Assembly (NCBI GenBank): GCA_004151065.3
Contig: NWUY0300003952.1
Coordinates: forward strand, 99,703-112,415
From: Larix sibirica
Lineage: Eukaryota > Streptophyta > Pinopsida > Pinales > Pinaceae
Reading direction: 5' to 3'
Length of the DNA: 12,713 nt
The notes under the pieces are model-generated. The model did no database searches. It was not told the DNA's origin and worked only from the letters and a program-made list of their open reading frames with translations. Made by a program: the position numbers and the translations under genes. Positions 7,575 to 12,713 of this stretch are shown here, one piece after another; the stretch's first letter is position 1, and every line of letters starts with the position of its first letter.

Positions 7575-8479
7575 AAAAGGAAAAATTGTCTACAGGGCGA
7601 TTGATCAAGCAAACAGTTGACACATATTCTTCAATATGCTTGACCTTTTCTTCCAATTCTTATGTCTTCTTCGAGCAAGTTTTCTCCACGTGTCCCACCT
7701 TTCCATAATAGTTACAGGTTTTCTTGTTTTGATTCTTCTTGGTTGATATTGAGTCGTCAATCTTTCCTTTCGTAACTTGGTCGATACACTTATGTCATTT
7801 ATTTTGGGTATCCAGTCGACCCCGATCTTTACAAGTTTGCTTGACAGTGCCTTTGAGCAAGTGAGCATGGTTTTTGCTACCAAGCTTCCCTTCATCAAAC
7901 ATCTTTTGTCGATCCTTGGTCAATAAATCATAGAAAGTATCAAATGAAAAGTCCTTACCGTCTTCCTTGTGTGACATTCAACTAGAGAAAAAGAGGAGCA
8001 TAACACATCATACGGTGTCTTCAAATTCATCTGGATCGATTCAATGAGTTGTCCATCCTTCTTAGGAAACATTTTCCCATGTTCACCCAATTTCCCTGCA
8101 ACTCTTTGATACGAGCCAAATAGTCCTCAATCCTTTCAAAGGAATGGGGTTCTAGAGAGATCAACTCTTTCTCTATCTGCATCACTTGAATTTCATTAAC
8201 CTTACCAAATAACGACTTCAGCTTATTCCAAACAGCATGAGGACAATCCATCCCACTTGTATGAAAGCAGATCTCCCTTCAAATGTAGGTCCAAATGACC
8301 CCAACAGCCTCATCCTTCTTTCCGTAAATGACAAACTTGGCCTAGCCATTCATCAGATCTGGAATAGCAGGCTTGGTATACTGTTAGAGTCCCTTGCTCT
8401 TCAGTGACGTCTCCATGTCAGGAGCCCAGATTGCATAGTTATGGCCATTCAAAATAACAGATTCTATCTTGGAAACCAT
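7575..8479 (-). pseudogene. Copia gag remnant with damaged zinc knuckle
   Basis: Structural protein of the virus-like particle. The start is taken at the ATG 8477-8479, followed by MVSKIESVILNGHNYAIWAP, METSLKSKGL, AKFVIYGKKDEAVGVIW, DCPHAVWNKLKSLFGKVNE, QVMQIEKELISLEPHSFERI and EDYLARIKELQG: the UBN2/retrotran_gag pattern of plant copia elements. A frameshift follows near 8090, then KEDGKDFSFDTFYDLLTKD. The CCHC zinc knuckle (7675-7716) should read C-x2-C-x4-H-x4-C, but its second Cys is Tyr. There are in-frame stops (for example in KSKGL-stop). Upstream, about 100 nt of leader separates it from the primer-binding site. Confidence 0.9.
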
Positions 8480-8580
8480 CCTTCTGATATCTTACAAATT
8501 TGATCCAAGTTCAAAGGTTTTAGTCAACAAATCTTCAACCCAGCACAATTTAAAGACAACATGCTAAGTCAAAACCAATA

Positions 8581-8592
8581 GCGTTGATACCA
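8581..8592 (-). other. Copia primer-binding site (initiator Met tRNA)
   Basis: The minus strand reads TGGTATCAACGC immediately after the LTR end CCAACA. It matches TGGTATCAGAGC at 10 of 12 positions. Its position and sequence identify the tRNA primer and set the 5' LTR boundary. Confidence 0.88.
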
Positions 8593-8894
8593 TGTTGGGA
8601 AACCCTTTCAACAACAAAACAGATGATAGAAAATAGCAAAAGGGATAAGAATATTCCAAGAACGGAGTTGGTGTAGCTATTTACAATACTTAAGCACAAC
8701 ACATCATCAATTCTAATCTTTTCCTGAAAGACCACAACGTTCCCTTGAATAGTCGAATGTTCTATTCGAGCCAACCATCCAATTGACTGCCTCATCAACC
8801 GATCAATTGACCACTCAATCAAGCATTCAGTAGACTACTGGCTTTCGACTAACTATCTCTAGAAGATCCAGAGGTGTGATGAACATGTATAACC
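8593..8894 (-). repeat. Copia 5' LTR (about 302 bp, shortened, eroded outer end)
   Basis: Starts TGTTGGGAAA on the plus strand and aligns with 3888-4338. Its outer end (GATGAACATGTATAAC) replaces the expected CTCCAACA, so the last bases are uncertain by a few positions. It lacks about 149 bp present in the 3' LTR. Confidence 0.88.
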
Positions 8895-9216
8895 TATGGT
8901 TGTGGATATTGTTGTTGTGTATGTACATATTTGTATGCTAACAACGTTGTATGGACACTGCAAGTGACAATTGTACAACAACTATAGTTTGTACGACTCC
9001 TCCAAAAGAAAATAATTTCTTTCATGTGGAACCTCAAGCGGCAAGGTTCCAAAAAAAAATTTGACTTTGCTTTGAAATTAAAAATTAAAACACTACTTGG
9101 TTTCAACGAAACCCTTTCAGCTCTTTGACATGCTATGCTACCAATCCCTCAATCCGCCTTTGTCGACGGCACTCCATGGGTCTTCATGCTCTCACAAACT
9201 CAGAGGTTCTAACTAA

Positions 9217-9228
9217 GCTCTGATACCA
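9217..9228 (-). other. Exact initiator-Met tRNA primer-binding site
   Basis: The minus strand reads TGGTATCAGAGC, a 12/12 match to the plant initiator-Met primer-binding site, followed by TTAGTTAGAACC. Confidence 0.85.
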
Positions 9229-9240
9229 TATCACGAAAAT

Positions 9241-9485
9241 TGAACACATAAAGAAGCCAAGAATAACTAGAAAGAGTTATCATAATATATTGCATAGATG
9301 AGAAAACAAAAGCTTTCTTATAAACAGTTACAATGAGGTCGAGTCAATGCACATTATGGATGTGGGATAAACTAAGAAACACAATAAAGTGAAACAAAAC
9401 ACAAAATAGCATAACGTCAAAAGTTACCATTAATGCCTAAGTCCAATATCTAATTGACCATTATAAACTAGGTTTTACTTTAACA
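9241..9485 (-). repeat. LTR of the second element (about 245 bp, one boundary uncertain)
   Basis: The minus strand starts TGTTAAAGTAAAACC and could end GTGTTCA at 9241, giving TG...CA termini. That would leave 12 nt before the primer-binding site, longer than usual, so the 3' boundary is uncertain. A TATA-like TTTATAAG lies at 9317-9324. No partner LTR is in the window. Confidence 0.55.
9317..9324 (-). promoter_or_regulatory. TATA-box-like element in the second LTR
   Basis: TTTATAAG on the minus strand lies about 160 bp inside the LTR, followed by T-rich sequence. This is the position expected for the U3 promoter. Inferred from sequence only. Confidence 0.4.
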
Positions 9486-9870
9486 TGATGATATTTTGAT
9501 TTACAACAAGACTTGGGAGGTGCATGTGGAGCATGTTGATAAAGCCCCACAACCACTCCTGCATAACAAGTTGATCCTCAAACATTCGAAATATGCTTTT
9601 GGCACTTCTGAATTGGAATACTTGGGTCACACAGTCAATAGGAAAATGGTGCAAGTGGATCCCAAAAAAATCAAGGCTATGAGAGATTGGCCATGTCCTA
9701 AGACTCTAAAAAGCTCATGTGGTTTCTTAGGTCTTACTAGCTACTACTGAAAGTTTGTGCAAAATTATGGTTGAATTGCAACCCCATTAATCGCCTTGCT
9801 CAGGAAGAATACCTTTCTCTAGGATGATGCAACAAAGCAAGCCTTTCATGCCTTTTTAAAGGAAGCCATG
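9486..9870 (+). pseudogene. Gypsy reverse transcriptase, C-terminal part from the Asp-Asp motif
   Basis: Begins with DDILIYNKTWEVHVEH, where the two Asp codons (9487-9492) are those of the FxDD active site. Then come KHSKYAFGTSELEYLGHTVN, VQVDPKKIKAM, WPCPKTLKS and CGFLGLTSYY, followed by TGA at 9748-9750 where the family has an Arg or Tyr-Arg. KFVQNYG and IATPLIALLRKN continue in frame with more stops. Everything N-terminal to the Asp-Asp pair is missing, so this cannot be an active enzyme. It is followed by the RNase H domain without a break. Confidence 0.92.
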
Positions 9871-10430
9871 TGTTCAACTCTCAACAGTACCCAATTTGTC
9901 TAAGACTATCACCCTCGAATGTGATGCCACTATGAAAGTTCTTGGGGCAATGTTGATGCAAGAGAGGCATCCACTGGCATTCACTAGCAAACACTTGTGA
10001 TTAAAACTTGGGAAAATCCACCTAAGAGAAAGAAACAATGGCCATACTTCATGTCGTCAATACATGGCACTCGAGTCCCATTAGGATGTGCTTAAAGATC
10101 GAGATGGACCACCATAGCTTGAATTACTTTATGAAACAGTGGTTGTCGTCACCAAAGTAGCAATTGTTGCCAAAACCAAAAGAAGTTAGGGTATGATTAT
10201 GAGATCATACACATGAAGGGCAAGGAGAATGTGTTGGTTGATGCTTTGTCTAGGAAATATGTGGATGGGTCCCTCTTTTCTTTATCCTTACTAGTACTAG
10301 ATTGGATTGCAAAGGTATCACAGGAACGGTTGGCTAATGACAAGGTGGTTCACCTCACTCAACAGTTCAAGGAGGACCCAAACCCCCCTACAAGCTACAG
10401 TTGGTAGCATGCCACTTTGAGGTTTAAAAG
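9871..10430 (+). pseudogene. Gypsy RNase H domain and connection, frameshifted
   Basis: In one frame TITLECDATMKVLGAMLMQE and HPLAFTSKHL (with the catalytic-type Asp in ECDA) match the gypsy RNase H start. After decayed sequence, MKQWLSSPK fits the EQRLSSPEQQKW region. In another frame GYDYEIIHMKGKENVLVDAL with SR is the well-conserved end (Asp in VDALSR). The clean frame 10213-10407 covers this end and the connection to integrase. At least two frameshifts separate the pieces. Confidence 0.88.
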
Positions 10431-11145
10431 GCTTCTTTTTTGGAACAAAACTCTACTTTAAAAGAAAGTGAGTAAGCATATTTGCATTCCTCTCCTATCG
10501 CAGGTCACTCAAGCTTTCAAAATGCATATGAAAGAGCCAAGCATTTCTTCTTTAGGTAAGGCAAGAAAAAGAACATCCATACCTTTGTAGTTGAGAACGA
10601 AACATATCAGAGGAACAAGGGTGAAATAGTAAAGAACCCCAAGGGGTTGTAGCCACTACTGATCCCCAACACAATCTGGGGTAGCATTTCCATGGATTTT
10701 ATTGTTGGCCTTCCTAAAATCAACAACAAATCTATCATCATGGTGGTGGTTGATTGCCTTTCCAAATATGCTCACTTTTGTGCTTTACAACACCCATTTA
10801 TGTCGTCACTAGTTACCCAAGTCTTCATGGATTAGATTTTTAAATTACATGGCATGCCTAATTCCATTATGACCATGATCCCACCTTCACTAGTAAATTC
10901 TGGCAAGAGTTATTTAGACTATACAACACGCACTTAAAAATAAGCACAGCTTATCATCCCATAACAAATGGTCAAATAGAGGTGGTCAATGCATGCTAAG
11001 AAACTTATTTGGGATATTTTGCTTCGAACCAACAAGGCCAATGGGTACCATTGGCTAGCACTTGTGGAATGGTGGTACAATACCACCTATCATGGTATTC
11101 GAGGGGTGGCCTGGAAAACTCCATTATTGGGGAGCACACCGACAT
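10431..11145 (+). pseudogene. Gypsy integrase remnant split across frames
   Basis: The HHCC zinc finger keeps LHSSPIAGHS (both His) near 10483-10510 but has lost both Cys: the family's CDVCQRNK reads NETYQRNK (10596-10607). The core follows as WGSISMDFIVGLPK (first catalytic Asp, codon 10695-10697), IIMVVVDCLSKYAHFCALQH, IFKLHGMPNS, then a one-base shift, DHDPTFTSKFWQELFRLYNT (second Asp, codon 10871-10873), ISTAYHP, NGQIEVVNAC (Glu, codon 10979-10981) and ETYLGYFAS. The Asp-Glu spacing is exactly 35 residues. EWWYNTTYHG near 11075-11100 marks the C-terminal part in a third frame. Confidence 0.92.
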
Positions 11146-11243
11146 AAAGCGAAGTACATGGGTAATTTCATAATCAAATTTACTCAATTTCAAAGGTAGT
11201 GGTAGCAACAACAGTAAAATGGACAATGGTATTCAAGAGCTAA
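11146..11243. other. Boundary between gypsy remnant and LINE-like segment
   Basis: No gypsy motif is visible after about 11145. A frame encoding GSGSNNSKMDNGIQELTKRF (about 11187-11253) is charged and may belong to the next element's ORF1. The exact junction is not visible. Confidence 0.35.
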
Positions 11244-11994
11244 CTAAAAGATTTGAACTCGTGGAATTATAAAATCTGGAATTACAAGCATAAGGCGAAG
11301 GTGTGTAATGTCACCAACACGATAGCAAAAATTGAATCTAAGAACTTAATCATAAAATAGCAATTCGATGATACCAACAATCAGAAACTTCTTCACCCTG
11401 CAAGGGATTCTCTTCATGCGAAAATCCTAAATCTCAAGAACGGGAAAGATGAAACCCATTCCCAGCAGGACTTATACAAGCAAGAATATGAGACTCAACA
11501 AGAAACCCCCAATTCTTGGTTTCAAGTGGTAAGGGAAAGGAACAACACGACATACACTCAAGCAAAGGTCGTAGAATTTGTTCAGTCAAAACTCTTAGAG
11601 GAACATAATAGGGAAGCTTTAGAGCTAAATTTGAAGTTGAGAAGACTCTCATCACCCTCATCTCCTTCCTCGGACCCCATGCAAACAAGGGTCTCTTTTC
11701 TTTGGGCCCTAGGATACTGTGGGCATCCCAGGCTAACTCCTAAGAGCGTATGGTTTGGCTTCAATTCCACACCCTTCCTCCATTTGCAATACCTGGAATG
11801 GATTGCAAGCCCTTCAAGCTAAGTGGAAGCTCTTTTCACTCCCCAAAAGAATCTTCCACAATATCAATCTTAAAAAATCACAAGTTGCGAAGCTCAAACA
11901 GTCCTAGGGACGGGTTGTTGTAGCTCGAAAGGTTGGCAAATAGGTCATTACCAGATATCTTAGGGAGGTTATTAAAGACACTCCTCCAAGTTGA
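11244..11994 (+). pseudogene. ORF1-like remnant upstream of the LINE endonuclease
   Basis: One frame is open from 11244 to 11822 with only one stop (TAG 11358-11360). It encodes a charged region, a run with NNTTYTQAKVVEFVQSKLLE and EEHNREALELNLKLRRL, a Ser/Pro block (SSPSSPSSDP), and FGFNSTPFLHLQYLEW. After a frameshift near 11800 the reading continues as LQAKWKLFSLPKRIFHNINL, KKSQVAKLKQS, VVVARKVGK and VITRYLREVIKDTPP, with stops at 11905, 11941 and 11992. The second part resembles, from memory, a pattern common in LINE-associated ORF1 proteins (basic Arg-Ile/Val-Phe, then D-L-T-x-x-Q, then A-R-x-x-G-K-W). I cannot name the family. Context, directly before the endonuclease, supports ORF1 (RNA-binding coat protein). 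Confidence 0.45.
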
Positions 11995-12061
11995 ATGCCA
12001 TCTAGGCCTACCCAATGACAGCCCCCAACGGGGGGACACTGGGGGGTCAAGAATTTCCATT

Positions 12062-12713
12062 GGATGTCGGAATTGCAATGGAATCTTTTAGTCTTCCAAC
12101 TCGGCCCATTCTGAACTATCCAAGATACCATTGTTTCTCATTTTGTAGACAAAGACCTGGAGCTCATGAAATGTTCGAGGTTCAAGGCGAGTAGCTTCAT
12201 TGATCAAAGACTCTCTCCAGAGTAGAGTCAATATGGTTGCATCGGATGATTATGCTACATTCATGTAGATCCACGTTCGTCGCTTACCATCTCCTAAAGG
12301 AGACATCTTCATTGTATTATGTCATTTTCCTCACACATCCTCATGTTTTGCTCTTCACAAGGATTCAAACGAGACCCTAACAAGGATTTTATGTAGATAT
12401 TACTCAATACTCAACAAAGAGGGTATAATTATACCAAGGGGCTTCAATGCCTGCACCAAAGCTCGCTATATCTGACTTCATGACAAGCCAAAGATGCTCT
12501 CTATCTACACGAGATTCATTCAGATTTAGTGGACCTCCACAACACTTCAAACAACGTTATGGGACCTCCTATAGCTTATAACAAGCAACTTTTGCACCTT
12601 GGTGAGTCTCATGAGCTCTTAATCCAAAATGGCCTCCCTCACTTTCCAAACTTCAACAAGTTTACATGTTTCTCTCCAATGGGGGGTGTTATCACCTATT
12701 TTGTACAAATAGT
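12062..12713 (+). pseudogene. LINE endonuclease (EEP/APE-type) domain remnant, 3' truncated by window
   Basis: This domain would nick target DNA for target-primed reverse transcription. One frame from 12062 to 12475 reads GCRNCNG, LSKIPLFLIL, stop, TKTW, DSLQSRVNMVASDDYATFM, HVRRLPSPKGDIFIVLCHFP and GIIIPRGFNACTK. After a frameshift near 12476-12484 it continues as DALYLHEIHSDLVDLHNTS, GPPIAYNKQLLHLGESHELL, IQNGLPHFPNFNKFTCFSP and ITYFVQI at the edge. The family motif GDFN reads RGFN (12437-12448), losing the catalytic Asp. A TAG (12146-12148) sits where the family's catalytic Glu before T-x-T-W/K is expected. Five stops lie in the first frame (12089, 12146, 12167, 12266, 12473). Confidence 0.82.

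Larger units (their letters stand above)
3888..8894 (-). mobile_element. Full-length decayed Ty1-copia LTR retrotransposon
   Basis: A structurally complete element on the minus strand. From 5' to 3' it has the 5' LTR (8593-8894), primer-binding site (8581-8592), gag, protease, integrase, reverse transcriptase, RNase H, polypurine tract (4339-4348) and 3' LTR (3888-4338). Protease-integrase-RT-RNase H is the copia order. The LTRs begin TGTTGG and the 3' LTR ends CCAACA. Many stops and frameshifts, and loss of active-site residues in protease and integrase, show it is dead. Clear LTR divergence indicates an old insertion. No target-site duplication is recognisable: the left flank (3883-3887, TGTTG) has no match at the eroded right end. 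It interrupts an RNase H remnant on the left and abuts the leader of another LTR element on the right. Confidence 0.95.
8895..9485 (-). mobile_element. 5' end of a second LTR retrotransposon (LTR, PBS, leader only)
   Basis: On the minus strand, an LTR-like block (about 9241-9485) is followed by an exact initiator-Met primer-binding site (9217-9228) and about 320 bp of leader (8895-9216), which ends at the copia 5' LTR. No gag or pol that could belong to it is present in the window. The leader has no long open frame; a 70-codon frame (8894-9106) shows no motif. The plus-strand end at 9485 is abrupt and adjoins gypsy coding sequence, as expected for an insertion. Superfamily cannot be decided from this part. 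Confidence 0.6.
9486..11145 (+). mobile_element. Partial decayed Ty3-gypsy retrotransposon (3' half of pol)
   Basis: RT, RNase H and integrase follow one another on the plus strand in the gypsy order (integrase last). The left end coincides with the LTR of another element, inside the RT active site. The right end fades after the integrase C-terminal region with no LTR, polypurine tract or chromodomain visible. The gag, protease and N-terminal RT are absent from the window. Confidence 0.9.
11244..12713 (+). mobile_element. Decayed LINE-like non-LTR retrotransposon, 5' part
   Basis: An ORF1-like remnant is followed, about 70 bp later on the same strand, by an apurinic-type endonuclease domain. 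ORF1 then endonuclease is the order at the 5' end of a LINE. The endonuclease runs to the window edge; the reverse transcriptase would lie beyond it. Stops and frameshifts throughout show a dead copy. Confidence 0.65.

Noticed and set aside
3883-8900. Target-site duplication for the copia element
   Set aside because: The left flank TGTTG has no counterpart at the eroded right end. The nearby GTTG words at 8909-8919 are too simple and misplaced.
11434-12131. Minus-strand frames, one with a leucine-rich look (LFANLSSYNNPSLGLFELRNL)
   Set aside because: The plus strand over the same bases gives a continuous ORF1-like and endonuclease reading; the leucine pattern is a shadow.
1-12713. CRISPR array, bacterial operon, tRNA or rRNA gene, defence system
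   Set aside because: No regularly spaced repeats with unique spacers, no Shine-Dalgarno-linked gene sets, and no cloverleaf or rRNA signature. All coding traces are plant retroelements, apart from the possible exons at the left edge and two unassigned fragments (1816-2215 and 2216-2401).

Overview
The window reads as nuclear DNA from a land plant. It is AT-rich, has no intact long gene, and is filled with decayed plant retrotransposons: Ty1-copia, Ty3-gypsy and a LINE-type non-LTR element. Two initiator-Met tRNA primer-binding sites are present, one exact and one 10/12. The copia polyprotein resembles a family I associate with conifers and other large plant genomes, but that is recall; the species cannot be fixed from the window. 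Two N bases (456, 4406) point to a draft assembly.

Layout, left to right. 1-228: a possible 3' end of an unidentified host gene (+), as two short exons. 229-1475: AT-rich DNA with two overlapping tandem duplications (947-1133) that carry a decayed primer-binding-site-like motif twice. 1476-1815 and 3570-3887: two broken RNase H-like domains on the + strand, possibly the 3' tails of 5'-truncated LINEs. Between them lie a coiled-coil fragment, a dispersed noncoding repeat pair, an 18-bp perfect palindrome, a (TA)10 microsatellite and a diverged tandem repeat. 3888-8894: a complete but dead Ty1-copia element on the minus strand, with both LTRs, primer-binding site, polypurine tract, gag, protease, integrase, reverse transcriptase and RNase H. 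8895-9485: the 5' end (LTR, exact primer-binding site, leader) of a second minus-strand LTR element; its body is missing. 9486-11145: the 3' half of a Ty3-gypsy pol gene (+), beginning exactly at the reverse transcriptase Asp-Asp motif. 11244-12713: a decayed LINE-like element (+), with an ORF1-like segment followed by an apurinic-endonuclease domain that runs off the window.

Nothing here works as a pathway. The story is layered insertion and decay. The second LTR element appears to have cut the gypsy pol at its catalytic centre, and the copia then sits about 320 bp downstream of that element's primer-binding site. Catalytic residues are lost by single-base changes in the copia protease and integrase and in the LINE endonuclease, and frameshifts or stops occur in every coding domain. 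I found no CRISPR array, tRNA, rRNA, operon or defence system, and no convincing novel functional system. The least explained parts are the possible exon at the left edge, the paired AT-rich repeats at 1312-2947, and the ORF1-like stretch at 11244-11994.
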